NCBI RefSeq assembly: GCF_012933465.1
Contig: NZ_JABBND010000001.1
Span: 744,001-808,000 of the forward strand
Length of the DNA stretch: 64,000 bases
Direction: 5' to 3'
DNA from: Actinomycetospora sp. TBRC 11914
GTDB taxonomy: Bacteria; Actinomycetota; Actinomycetes; Mycobacteriales; Pseudonocardiaceae
This document shows positions 50,376-60,384 of this stretch, piece after piece. The stretch's first letter is position 1. Every line of letters starts with the position of its first letter. The position numbers were made by a program, and so were the translations under genes. The notes beneath the pieces were generated by a model. That model did no database searches. It was given only the letters and a program-made list of their open reading frames with translations, and was not told where the DNA came from.

Positions 50376-50857
50376 GGGCGCTCCCCTGACGTCTGGCGAG
50401 GCGGTGGCCTGTCCGTCGGGACGCTAGCAAGGACGCCCGACGACGACCGTCCGGGCGGGGGGCGGGAGACCGGTCACCGGGTGGCGGACGGCGGGTGTCG
50501 CCGCCCGGTGACCGGTCTCCCTGGTTCCTGGCCGCGGGGTCCGGCGGAGAACCCCGCGTCCCGGGTGGGCCGTCCGCACCACCGAGGAACCGGGCCGGCG
50601 GGCTGGTCGGCGCCTCCGGCGGTGACCATCGTGCTGCGGGGAGCACTCCTCCGGCAATCCGAGCGCGGGGTCGGCACCGGGCCGTGTCGCGGGATCACCC
50701 GTGTCGCGTCCCCCGGCGACGCTGCGTACCGGCGCGGCGGTCCCGATCGCGGGGGCACGGCACACGACCCGGCGGCGTCCGGGGAGCATCCGCTACCGGT
50801 CCCCGCGTCTGGAAAGCCACTTTCGCAGACGATGAGTGTCCGGGAACCGTCGTCGAT
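50376..50857. other. Gene-free 482-nt gap with an 18-bp perfect hairpin
   Basis: No convincing gene despite several open frames. A perfect hairpin lies at 50464-50521: GGGAGACCGGTCACCGGG pairs with CCCGGTGACCGGTCTCCC around a 22-nt loop. Beside it GGTTCCT...AGGAACC and GCGGGGT...ACCCCGC (50523-50590) form a second, imperfect structure. This could be the terminator of the eno-ftsB-DUF501 transcript, a small RNA, or the ppx leader. I cannot decide. Confidence 0.5.
50464..50521. terminator. 18-bp hairpin downstream of DUF501
   Basis: Arms 50464-50481 and 50504-50521 are exact reverse complements, 22-nt loop. Position about 340 nt past the DUF501 stop and 90 nt before the ppx start makes it either a late terminator or a ppx leader element. 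Confidence 0.55.
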
Positions 50858-51346
50858 CTAGGGGGCGACGCACGGCCCCGCCGCCCACCACTCGGGCAGC
50901 AGCGCGAGCGTCTCGTCGCCGACCGGGTTCACCCCGGGCCCGACGGCGAGGGTGTGCGCCACGTGGACGTGCAGGCACTTCACCCGGTCCGGCATGCCGC
51001 CCGCGCTGACGTCCGTCCCGAGGGGCTCGATCGCGTCCCGGTCCGCGAGGTAGGCCCGGTGGGCGGCGGTGTAGGCGGCGGCGAAGTCGGGGTCGGTGCC
51101 CAGGCGCTCGGTCTGGGTGCGCATGAGCCCCTCGGCCTCGAGCGACCCGATCCGCGACGTCAGGCGCGGGCAGGTGGCGTAGTACAGCGTCGGGAAGGGG
51201 GTGCCGTCCTCCAGGCGCGGGGCGGTCACCACGGTGGAGGGGAGCTCGCACGGGCAGCGGTGCGCCACCCCGCACAGCCCGCGGGGGGCGCGCCCGATCT
51301 GCGCCGCCACGGCCTCCCGGTCGCCCTCGCGCAGCGGCTCAGCCAC
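50858..51346 (-). CDS. DUF501 protein
   Basis: 162-aa DUF501-family protein (Rv1025-like). Conserved Cys/His positions: GVAHRCPCELPSTVVTAPRL, TLYYATCPRLTSRIGSLEAEG, and GGMPDRVKCLHVHVAHTLAVG. The two Cys clusters and CLHVHVAH suggest a metal site. Function unknown, but it is consistently found between ftsB-like and ppx genes in actinobacteria. GTG 51346 lies 6 nt after the ftsB-like stop, so they are one operon. Confidence 0.9.
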   Translation of the reverse strand: MAEPLREGDREAVAAQIGRAPRGLCGVAHRCPCELPSTVVTAPRLEDGTPFPTLYYATCPRLTSRIGSLEAEGLMRTQTERLGTDPDFAAAYTAAHRAYLADRDAIEPLGTDVSAGGMPDRVKCLHVHVAHTLAVGPGVNPVGDETLALLPEWWAAGPCVAP

Positions 51347-51352
51347 GCCGAC

Positions 51353-52093
51353 TCACGGGGCCGTCCCGAGCGTGCCGCGGGCGACGCGGGTGTACCAGGG
51401 CAGGTCCGCCTCCGACGGGGCGATCGCGGCCCCGGTGCCGGCGGCCGCCGCGCTCGCGGCCGCGTCGCCGGGCAGCTCCACGCGGTAGGGCGTCTCGCCG
51501 GGCCGGGCGTACCCGAGGCGGGCCCGCGCCAGGGCCTCGACGTGCGCCGGGTCGTCCATCGCGGCCCGCTCGCCGCGCAGCTGGGCGGCCTGGGCGTCGA
51601 GCTGCTGCTGCTGGGCCGCGACGGCCGCCAGCTCGTGGCGCTGCGAGACGTAGTTGCGCAGCGGCACCGCGACGGTCAGCGCCAGGGCGCAGACGACGAC
51701 GGCGAGCAGCGCGGCACGGCGCGCCGTCGAGAGCCCGAGCGCACCCCGCGTCGCCCGGGCCGCGCGGGCGGCCGCCTGGGCCGCGGTCGGGGCGGCGGTG
51801 CGTCGCGAGGAGAGCGGGTGGCGGCGCAGCGCGGTCCGGCGGGCGTCGCGCCGGGGGCCCTGCCGGGCACGGACGCGGGTGCGGGGCCGCGTCGTCGTGT
51901 CCGGCGCGGCACCCGCCGTCGTCGCACCCGCCGTCGTCGCACCCGTCGTCGTCGCCCCCGTCTTCGCACCCGTCGTCGTGCCGGTCCTGGTGCCCGTCGC
52001 CGCCCGGGGGGCGTCGGCCGTCGTCGCGCGACCGCCGCCCGACCCGCGGCGCGCGGGCGGGTCGGACGGTGACGGGCGGGGCCGGGTCGGCAC
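51353..52093 (-). CDS. FtsB/DivIC-type septum formation initiator
   Basis: 246-aa bitopic division protein. About 115 N-terminal residues are a Thr/Ala/Gly/Arg-rich cytoplasmic tail; a transmembrane helix follows (ALLAVVVCALALTVAVPL), then the extracellular coiled coil typical of FtsB (RHELAAVAAQQQQLDAQAAQL) and the closing PAHVEALARARLGYARPGE. It should join FtsL and FtsQ at the septum. The tail holds a 15-bp tandem repeat (51909-51980). Start at 52093; the gene lies between eno and DUF501, the order of Rv1023-Rv1024-Rv1025. Confidence 0.9.
   Translation of the reverse strand: MPTRPRPSPSDPPARRGSGGGRATTADAPRAATGTRTGTTTGAKTGATTTGATTAGATTAGAAPDTTTRPRTRVRARQGPRRDARRTALRRHPLSSRRTAAPTAAQAAARAARATRGALGLSTARRAALLAVVVCALALTVAVPLRNYVSQRHELAAVAAQQQQLDAQAAQLRGERAAMDDPAHVEALARARLGYARPGETPYRVELPGDAAASAAAAGTGAAIAPSEADLPWYTRVARGTLGTAP
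51909..51980 (-). repeat. 15-bp tandem repeat in the FtsB-like tail
   Basis: Upper-strand unit GCACCCGCCGTCGTC occurs twice exactly and three more times with changes, in frame, encoding Thr-Thr-Ala-Gly-Ala-type units. Copy number may vary between strains without frameshift. Confidence 0.7.
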
Positions 52094-52117
52094 GGTGTCG
52101 GTTCCCTCCCTCGAGGA

Positions 52118-54253
<2,136 letters not shown>

Positions 54254-54273
54254 TCATCGTCGGCTCCTCGGCC

Positions 54274-55152
54274 TCACGTGACCTTGCGCAGGATCCGCGC
54301 AGCCAGGGCGTCGGCGAGGCGCTCGTCGAGCACCTGCGCCGCCCCGATGCGCACGATCTCCCAGCCGAGGTCGTCGAGGTCGGCGTCGCGGAGGTGGTCG
54401 CGGTTCTGGCCGGTGATCGTCCGGTGCTCCGGTCCGTCGAACTCCACGCCGACCTTCCGGCGTCCCTCGGGGACCTCCGGCCACCCGAGGTCCAGCCAGC
54501 GGGTGCCGCCGTCGGCCACCCGGACCTCGTACTGCGGGATCGGCGCGGGCACCCCGCGCAGCACGAAGCCCAGCCGGGCCCGGGTCTCCATCAGGGACAT
54601 CGCCCGGCCGTCCATCAGCTCCGCCACCCGCCTGACCTGGACCGATCCGCGCGCCGCCGGGTGGGCTGCCGCCACCGCGAGCAGATGGTCCGGCGTGAGC
54701 CGGCACCGGTACGCGATCGAGTCGACGGCCGCGACCGCCTCGACCAGCGGCGCCCGCCGGGCGAGATCGAAGGCGGTGCGCGCGGGGGAGGTGACGCGCA
54801 CGCCGTACCGGGTGCACACCTCGTCGGGAAGCAGTCGATCGCGGCGGACCGCGACCTCGGCCGACGTCGGACGACGACTGGTGGGCATGACGAGCTCGCG
54901 CTCGTCGTCCCACGGACACTCCGCCCCGAACGCCAGCGCGGCGAGGGGGCCGGACACCACGCCCGTGCCCCGGCCCCACAGCGCCACGGCCCGGACCCAC
55001 GTGGCGGTGTCCACCTGTGCCAGCGATCCGACGTAGACGTCGGTCAGCAGGGGCCGGAACGCCGGGCCCGCCAGGCGACCCCACGTGACCTCGCCCCGGG
55101 CGACCGCCTCGGATCCCCGGAACGGCCGGGTCGTGCTCGCATCGACTCCCAC
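54274..55152 (-). CDS. DUF559-type endonuclease-fold protein with AbiEi-like N-terminus
   Basis: 292-aa protein. The N-terminal half (GEVTWGRLAGPAFRPLLTDVYVG, ALAALAFG, TSPARTAFDLARR) resembles the winged-helix AbiEi-type antitoxin region common in actinobacterial proteins. The C-terminal half is a Vsr/DUF559 restriction-endonuclease-like fold: METRARLGFVL, then YEVRVADGGTRWLDLGWPE, VGVEFDGPEHRT and DDLGWEIVRIGAAQV, giving the Glu, Asp and Glu-x-Asp of a PD-(D/E)xK-like site. GTG 55152. The gene is flanked by inverted copies of a 52-nt hairpin element. Target and biological role unknown; a nuclease in defence or repair is plausible. Confidence 0.82.
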   Translation of the reverse strand: MGVDASTTRPFRGSEAVARGEVTWGRLAGPAFRPLLTDVYVGSLAQVDTATWVRAVALWGRGTGVVSGPLAALAFGAECPWDDERELVMPTSRRPTSAEVAVRRDRLLPDEVCTRYGVRVTSPARTAFDLARRAPLVEAVAAVDSIAYRCRLTPDHLLAVAAAHPAARGSVQVRRVAELMDGRAMSLMETRARLGFVLRGVPAPIPQYEVRVADGGTRWLDLGWPEVPEGRRKVGVEFDGPEHRTITGQNRDHLRDADLDDLGWEIVRIGAAQVLDERLADALAARILRKVT

Positions 55153-55208
55153 GGGACTTCGACGTTGACCGCCGCCGATCGGCTCCGTCGAGGCGCGAAC
55201 TCGTGATC

Positions 55209-55260
55209 AGGGAGGCACTGCGCGCCACACGGAGATCCGGTCGGCGTGCAGGGGCTCCCT
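55209..55260. repeat. Hairpin element, copy 3 (inverted)
   Basis: Opposite orientation to copies 1 and 2: AGGGAGGCACTGCGC (55209-55223) pairs with GTGCAGGGGCTCCCT (55246-55260), and its reverse complement contains GACCGGATCTCCGTGTGGC. It lies just 5' of the endonuclease-fold gene and 16 nt before the transglycosylase stop. Confidence 0.75.
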
Positions 55261-55275
55261 CGACCGGGCGGGGGC

Positions 55276-56712
55276 CTACGGCGCCGTCGAGTTCGCGTAC
55301 GCCTCGGCGGCGGCGTAGACGCGGCGGCCGTAGTCGTCGGAGTTGTTGTAGGAGAGGACCGCCGACCGCCAGCCCTCCCCGGTGGCGAGGTCGCGGCCGT
55401 CGGCGCACAGGTAGTGGCCGGCCGCGAGCGCGGCGTCGAAGATGTTGTCCGGGTCGGCGCGGCCGTCGTCGTTGCCGTCGGCGCGCCACTTCGCCCAGGT
55501 CGACGGGATGAACTGCAGCGGGCCGACGGCGCGGTCGAGGGTCGGGTCGCCGTCGAGCAGTCCACCGTCGGTGTCGCTGATCGTGCGGTTCCCGCTGGTG
55601 CCGTCGAGCGGGACGCCGACGATGCGCGGCTCGATGTCGCCGTTCGGCTCGATGTGCGCCCCCCGGTAGCGGCCGTGGTTGGACTCGATCCGCGCGAGGC
55701 CGGCGATCGTCACCCACGACAGGTGGCACTGCGGGTCGGCCCGCCGCATCGTCAGCTCGGCCATGCCGTAGGCCTGCAGCGCGATCGGCGGGATGTTGGT
55801 CCGCGGGCCGAGGCCGTTCGCCCACGCCGACACCGAGGTCGCGCCCTGGGCACCGCCGGCCCCCGCCGTGCTCGTGCCGGGGAGCAGGGCCGACGGCGGG
55901 GCCACCGCGGTCGGCTGCCCGACGGTGCCCAGGTCGACCTGGGCGGGCGCGACCTCGAGCGCGGGGATCTCGTCGGGCCCGGCGTCGGTGCGGCCGAACT
56001 GGCTGCGCTGCTGCAGGAAGACGACCGTCCCGATCACGGCGGCGACCAGCACGACGACCAGCGCCAGCCGGCCCAGCGCGGCGGTACGTCGCGGCGGGGT
56101 GGGTGACGACGACGGCGGGGGTGGTCCCCCGAGCGGCAGGGGCGGCGTCGGTCCCGCCCCGGACGGGCGGGCCGTGGTGTCCGGGGCGGTGGTCAGCGCG
56201 GCCGCGACCGGGGCCGGGGCGGGTCGGGCGCTCGTCGTCGGGGCCGCCGGGCCGCCGCGCTCCCCCGCCGTCGGCGTCGCCGCGGTCCGGGCGGGCGTCG
56301 AGGGCACGCGCAGCCCGCGGGAGAGCCGCCGGGAGCGGCCGGCCGAGGTCGGCGGGGGCGCCTCCGTGGGGTCCGGCGCGTCGGTGGTCGCCGTGCGATC
56401 GGCTGCCGTACCCGCCGCGTCCGTGACCCCGGGCGTCTCGGTGGTCACCGGCTCGTCGGCCGCCGTCGTCGTCGCGGCGGGCCCACGTTCCGCCGTGCCC
56501 GGGGAGCTGAACGCGGTCTCCGTCGTCGTCGCCTCGTCGGGCTCGGCCGGCGGCGGCGAGGTCGCGACGGCACCGTCACCGGCGACCGGGGAGCGGAAGC
56601 GGTCGGTGGCGTCGTCGGCGACCGGCGCGCGGAAGCGCTCGGTGGCCTCGCCGCCCTCGCCGGACGGATCGGGCGGGCCCGCCCCGCGCAGGGAGTCGAC
56701 GCTCGCGCTCAT
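55276..56712 (-). CDS. Membrane-anchored lytic transglycosylase (LpqU-like)
   Basis: 478-aa protein: a long Pro/Thr/Ala-rich cytoplasmic region, a transmembrane helix near residue 235 (LGRLALVVVLVAAVIGTVVFL), a linker, then an SLT/MltB-type catalytic domain cutting peptidoglycan glycan strands. Motifs: IPPIALQAYGMAELTM, WVTIAGLARIESNHGRY (catalytic Glu), DRAVGPLQFIPSTWAKW, DPDNIFDAALAAGHYLC and SYNNSDDYGRRVY. Synteny with LpqU (Rv1022, beside eno) fits, but here the anchor is a helix instead of a lipobox. The P/T-rich part is unusually long. Start 56712. Confidence 0.9.
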   Translation of the reverse strand: MSASVDSLRGAGPPDPSGEGGEATERFRAPVADDATDRFRSPVAGDGAVATSPPPAEPDEATTTETAFSSPGTAERGPAATTTAADEPVTTETPGVTDAAGTAADRTATTDAPDPTEAPPPTSAGRSRRLSRGLRVPSTPARTAATPTAGERGGPAAPTTSARPAPAPVAAALTTAPDTTARPSGAGPTPPLPLGGPPPPSSSPTPPRRTAALGRLALVVVLVAAVIGTVVFLQQRSQFGRTDAGPDEIPALEVAPAQVDLGTVGQPTAVAPPSALLPGTSTAGAGGAQGATSVSAWANGLGPRTNIPPIALQAYGMAELTMRRADPQCHLSWVTIAGLARIESNHGRYRGAHIEPNGDIEPRIVGVPLDGTSGNRTISDTDGGLLDGDPTLDRAVGPLQFIPSTWAKWRADGNDDGRADPDNIFDAALAAGHYLCADGRDLATGEGWRSAVLSYNNSDDYGRRVYAAAEAYANSTAP

Positions 56713-56885
56713 CGGGGAGCCAGGTTACGGCCCGGTCACCGCGCCCCTCGATCGACCCGTCGGACTTCGTGGCACTCGCTGCCAGCGAGGGTCCGGCCCG
56801 CCGACGACGGGGCTTTTCTGCCACTGGATGCAAGCAGCGACGCTTCGCTGGCACTCCAACGGACGCACACGGACGGCGCCGACCC
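56713..56885. promoter_or_regulatory. Gap between efeB and the transglycosylase gene with short palindromes
   Basis: 173 nt. CTCGCT-gcc-AGCGAG (56775-56789) is a self-palindrome, and AGCGACGCTTCGCT (56837-56850) is another; TGGCACTC occurs beside each. They can terminate efeB and precede the transglycosylase promoter. No gene seen. Confidence 0.45.
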
Positions 56886-58139
56886 CTACCCCTCGAGCAG
56901 CGCCCGCCCCCAGTAGTCGCCCGTGTTCCCCGGCGCCACCCCGGGCGGGCAGGCGAACAGGGCGGAGGAGGTGTGCTGGATGTACTCGTTGAGCGCGTCG
57001 TGGACCCCGAGCTGCGTCTGCAGCCGCACGAACTGCGACGGCGAGCGCATGAAGGCGATGAAGAACAGGCCGGCGTCGAGCGTGCCGGTCCGGGTGTCGA
57101 CCCCGTCGGTGTAGGAGTAGCTGCGCCGCAGGATGGCGGTGCCGCCGTTGTTCTCCGGGGCGGCGAGGCGGATGTGCGCGTCCGCCGGGATCGCGGGGGT
57201 GCCGTCCGCGAGGGTGGCGTGGAAGTCGGGCGGGGTGAACTCGTCGCCGCCGGACAGCGGGCCCCCCGACCCCTTCACGCGCCCGAAGACGTTCTCCTGG
57301 TCGGCGAGGACGTCCCGGTCCCAGGGCTCGATGAACATGCGGATGCGGCGGGAGACCAGGAAGCTGCCGCCCGCCAGCCACGAGGCGCCGCCGGGGACGT
57401 CGCCCGGCGCGATCCACACCGACCGCGACATCGCCGCCGGGTCCTCCACCTTGAGGTTGCGGGTGCCGTCCTTGAAGCCCATGAGGTTGCGGGCGGTGGC
57501 CTGGGCGGTCGACGTCGACGAGGTCCGGCCGAAGCCCAGCTGGGTCCAGCGCATCACGACGGTGCCGCGGCCGAGCCGGGCGAGGTTGCGCACGGCGTGG
57601 AAGGCGACCTGCGGATCTTCTGAGCACGCCTGGACGCAGATGTCGCCGGCGGACTTCGCGGGGTCGAGGAAGTCGCCGGGGAGCGCGGGCAGCGCGGCGA
57701 GCTCGGCCGGGCGCTTGGCGGCCAGCCCGAAGCGGCCGTCGAAGAGGCCCGGGCCGAACCCGACGGTGACGGTCAGGTTCCCCGGCGCGAGGCCGTCGGC
57801 CTCCCCAGTGTCGGCCGGTGGGCTCTGCTGCTCGTCGTTCGAGCCCGGGACGGGCTGCCCGAGGGTCATCGCCTCGGCGGCCGCCGTCCAGGAGGTGAGC
57901 ATCGCGACGAGGTCGGCCCGGCTGGAGCCGGGGGCGACATCGAACGCCGCGAAGGCCAGCCGGTCCTGCGCCGCGGTGTCGATCCCGGCCTGGTACTGCC
58001 CCCGGAAGGGGACGACCTGGGCCGGTGGCGCGGCCTCGGCCGAACAGCCGGCGAGCACCCCACCGGCCACGCCGGCCCCCGCGAGGAGACCGGCGCGGCC
58101 GAGGAGGGAACGTCGGGAGAGCTGGGACCGCGCTGTCAT
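56886..58139 (-). CDS. efeB: Deferrochelatase/peroxidase EfeB (DyP type)
   Basis: 417-aa Tat-exported haem peroxidase of the DyP family, the B component of ferrous-iron uptake. The Tat motif SRRSLLGRAG is at residues 8-17 and a lipobox LAGC follows (Cys32). The DyP signature GFKDGTRNL (Asp distal) and the C-terminal GLFFIAFMRSPSQFVRLQ are intact; haem-proximal His candidates lie near TPPDFHATLADG. ATG 58139 overlaps the efeO stop by four bases. EfeB is thought to oxidise iron or remove it from haem outside the membrane. Third gene of efeUOB. Confidence 0.95.
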   Translation of the reverse strand: MTARSQLSRRSLLGRAGLLAGAGVAGGVLAGCSAEAAPPAQVVPFRGQYQAGIDTAAQDRLAFAAFDVAPGSSRADLVAMLTSWTAAAEAMTLGQPVPGSNDEQQSPPADTGEADGLAPGNLTVTVGFGPGLFDGRFGLAAKRPAELAALPALPGDFLDPAKSAGDICVQACSEDPQVAFHAVRNLARLGRGTVVMRWTQLGFGRTSSTSTAQATARNLMGFKDGTRNLKVEDPAAMSRSVWIAPGDVPGGASWLAGGSFLVSRRIRMFIEPWDRDVLADQENVFGRVKGSGGPLSGGDEFTPPDFHATLADGTPAIPADAHIRLAAPENNGGTAILRRSYSYTDGVDTRTGTLDAGLFFIAFMRSPSQFVRLQTQLGVHDALNEYIQHTSSALFACPPGVAPGNTGDYWGRALLEG

Positions 58140-59314
58140 GCGACCTTTCCGGAGACCTGCGAGAGCGGTTCGGCCAGCGCGTTGACCCGGTCGGCGAGGA
58201 CCCGGCGCTGCGCGTCGCCCACGGTCGAGTAGTCGACGTAGCCGGGGACGCCCGGGGCGGCCTGCCCGGTGCGGAAGGGCGCCAGCTCGTCGGTGATGCC
58301 GGTGAAGCGGGCCTGCAGCTGGGTGGCCAGCGCCGCGTCCTTGCTCTGCAGCGACGGCTTGAGCAGCTCGAACGCCTTCTGGGCGCCGACGATGTTGGCG
58401 TCGAAGTCCGAGAGGTCGGTGTGGGAGTAGGCGTCCTCCTCGCCGGTGACCTTCGACGTCGAGACCTCGGTCAGCAGCTCGCTCGCGCCGTTCGCCAGCT
58501 GGGCGGGCTGGTACTCCGCGGTCGCGACGAGGGACTGGAGCTTCGCGATGTCGGCGTCGAGCTTGTCCGCGACCGGCGCCATCCCCGCCGTCGAGCGGTT
58601 CACCCACAGCGCCTGCTCGAGGCGGTGGAACCCGGTCCACTCCTGGCCCGGCTCGACGTCGGCGATGCGCTGGTCGATCGCCGGGTCGAGGTCGCCGAAG
58701 CTCTCGGCCACCGGCTCGATCGTCTCGTAGTGGTAGCGCGCCGGCGCGTAGGCCTTCTGGGCGGCCGCGACGTCGTTGGCGCGGACCGCGTCGGTGAACT
58801 GCTTGGTGGCGGGCACGAGGGCGGCCACCTCGCCGACCACGTACTGCTTGTAGCCCGTCGTCGCGGTGGCCAGTGAGGCGTCCACCGGCGCCTGCGACTG
58901 CCCGCCCTGCCCGGTGACGGTGAACTGCGCGGTGTCCTGCGCGGCCCCCGGGCAGTAGACGGTGTACTGGCCCGGGTCGAGACGCAGTGAGAAGTCACCC
59001 GAGAGGCCCGGGGTGATGTTCTCCTTCTCGCCGAGGATCCGGCTGTCCTTCTGGATCTCGCCCTCGGTGACCTTCGCCGTGCCGGAGTTGGTGACGGTGA
59101 AGTCGACCGGCCCGGCGGCCACGGAGGCCGGCTGGGGGGCGCATCCCTGGTCGGACAGCGTCATGGTGACCTTGGCGCCCTGGGCGGCCTGGTCGGACCC
59201 GCCGGAGGAGCAGGCCGCCACCAGCCCGGCGGTGACCACGGCGACGGCGAGGGCACCGACCACGGCGGTGCCGCGGCGACGGGGCCGCGCCGGGGAGGGC
59301 GAGAGGGGGGACAC
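58136..59314 (-). CDS. efeO: Iron uptake lipoprotein EfeO
   Basis: 392-aa periplasm-side component of EfeUOB. Lipobox LVAAC (Cys35), then a cupredoxin-like domain (QGCAPQPASVAAGPVDFTV to GQYTVYCPG) and the peptidase-M75/imelysin domain with the iron-site HxxE in GFHRLEQALW and YHYETIEPVAESFGDLDPAID. It captures iron and passes it to EfeU. GTG 59314 has AAAGGACC upstream and gives a proper signal sequence; the long frame to 60112 overlaps efeU and is false. 65 nt after efeU, overlapping efeB. Confidence 0.95.
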   Translation of the reverse strand: MSPLSPSPARPRRRGTAVVGALAVAVVTAGLVAACSSGGSDQAAQGAKVTMTLSDQGCAPQPASVAAGPVDFTVTNSGTAKVTEGEIQKDSRILGEKENITPGLSGDFSLRLDPGQYTVYCPGAAQDTAQFTVTGQGGQSQAPVDASLATATTGYKQYVVGEVAALVPATKQFTDAVRANDVAAAQKAYAPARYHYETIEPVAESFGDLDPAIDQRIADVEPGQEWTGFHRLEQALWVNRSTAGMAPVADKLDADIAKLQSLVATAEYQPAQLANGASELLTEVSTSKVTGEEDAYSHTDLSDFDANIVGAQKAFELLKPSLQSKDAALATQLQARFTGITDELAPFRTGQAAPGVPGYVDYSTVGDAQRRVLADRVNALAEPLSQVSGKVA

Positions 59315-59379
59315 GGGCAGGGTCCTTTCGGACGGCGGAGGACGGACGGTGCCTCCGCGGGCGGGCGGGAGCGGGCCGG

Positions 59380-60225
59380 TCAGGCGGCGGCGCCGGCGGT
59401 GGCCGACGCGGAGGAGCGCGACGACCGGCGCACGGGCCAGAGGACGAACACGAGCATCGGCACCAGGTAGACGAACCAGGCGACGACCTCGATGAGCGTC
59501 GGCTGCGGCTGGATGCCGAGCACGCCGGTGAGCAGCGAGGAGATCGGGGTGCCGGGCTGCACGACGGCCGACAGGTCGGCGACCGTGGTCTGGCCGACGT
59601 TCACCCAGCCCGCCTCGTGGGCGGTGTGGACGGCGCTGACGAGCAGGCCCGCGGCGACGAGCACGAGGAACACGGCGGTGACCGTGAAGAACCGGGCGAG
59701 GTCGATGTGGACCGAGCCGCGGTAGATGCCGTAGCCGAGGGCGATCGCGACGAGGATGCCGAGGGCCGCGCCCCCGCCGGCGGCGGCCGGGCTCGTCGAC
59801 GACTGGAAGGCGGCGAGCAGGAAGACCGTGGTCTCGAAGCCCTCGCGGAGGACCGCGAGGAAGGCCATCGCGACGAGCGCCCACGTCGAGCCCCGCGCCA
59901 GGGCCGACTCGGCCGCCCGCTCGAGCTCGCCGCGCATGGACCGCGCGTGCTTGCGCATCCACACGATCATGTAGGTGATCATCCCGACGGCGACGAGGCC
60001 GATCACCGTCTCCAGCCCTTCCTGCCCCTGCTGGGGCAGGTCGGCCGAGACGACCTCGAGGACCACGGCGACGACGAGGCAGATCACGACGGCGAGCGCC
60101 ACGCCCGCCCACATCGGGCGCAGCGCCGCGCGGTCGCCGCGGCGGCGGAGGAACCCGGCGACGATGCCCACGATGAGGGCCGCCTCCAGTCCCTCCCGGA
60201 GTCCGATGACGAACGTCGCCAGCAC
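59380..60225 (-). CDS. efeU: Iron permease EfeU (FTR1 family)
   Basis: 281-aa seven-helix permease of the FTR1/OFeT family. Both iron-translocating REGxE motifs are present: REGLE at residues 10-14 and REGFE at 127-131. A basic cytoplasmic loop (WMRKHARSMRGELERA) and a Ser/Ala-rich end complete it. ATG 60225 is the first codon of the first helix. It heads efeU-efeO-efeB, with a candidate iron box 59-77 nt upstream, so expression is probably iron-repressed by an IdeR/DtxR regulator. Confidence 0.95.
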   Translation of the reverse strand: MLATFVIGLREGLEAALIVGIVAGFLRRRGDRAALRPMWAGVALAVVICLVVAVVLEVVSADLPQQGQEGLETVIGLVAVGMITYMIVWMRKHARSMRGELERAAESALARGSTWALVAMAFLAVLREGFETTVFLLAAFQSSTSPAAAGGGAALGILVAIALGYGIYRGSVHIDLARFFTVTAVFLVLVAAGLLVSAVHTAHEAGWVNVGQTTVADLSAVVQPGTPISSLLTGVLGIQPQPTLIEVVAWFVYLVPMLVFVLWPVRRSSRSSASATAGAAA

Positions 60226-60283
60226 CGCCGCGCCTCCTCCACGATCCGCGGGGACCGGGGCGGTCCTCGCGCTGGCGGCAGTC

Positions 60284-60302
60284 TTAGGTTTGCCTCACCT
60301 TC
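60284..60302 (-). promoter_or_regulatory. Candidate IdeR/DtxR iron box before efeUOB
   Basis: Read on the upper strand, TTAGGTTTGCCTCACCTTC matches the IdeR consensus TTAGGTTAGGCTAACCTAA at 14 of 19 positions by eye. The core TTAGGTTTGCCT/CACCT is close to the site at 3860. Its place 59-77 nt before the efeU ATG fits promoter control of the iron-uptake operon, the kind of target IdeR represses. Confidence 0.65.
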
Positions 60303-60384
60303 ACGTCAAGCGCCCGGCGCGGGAAAGACGGAGCGATCTCCGTGACCCTTCCGAGTGATGGGCCGCGGAATCGGGAGGAATCGG

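Noticed and set aside
58136-60112. A 658-codon frame fusing efeO with sequence opposite the efeU frame.
   Set aside because: The first part overlaps efeU in another frame and has no EfeO-like sequence; the lipobox start at 59314 is clearly right.
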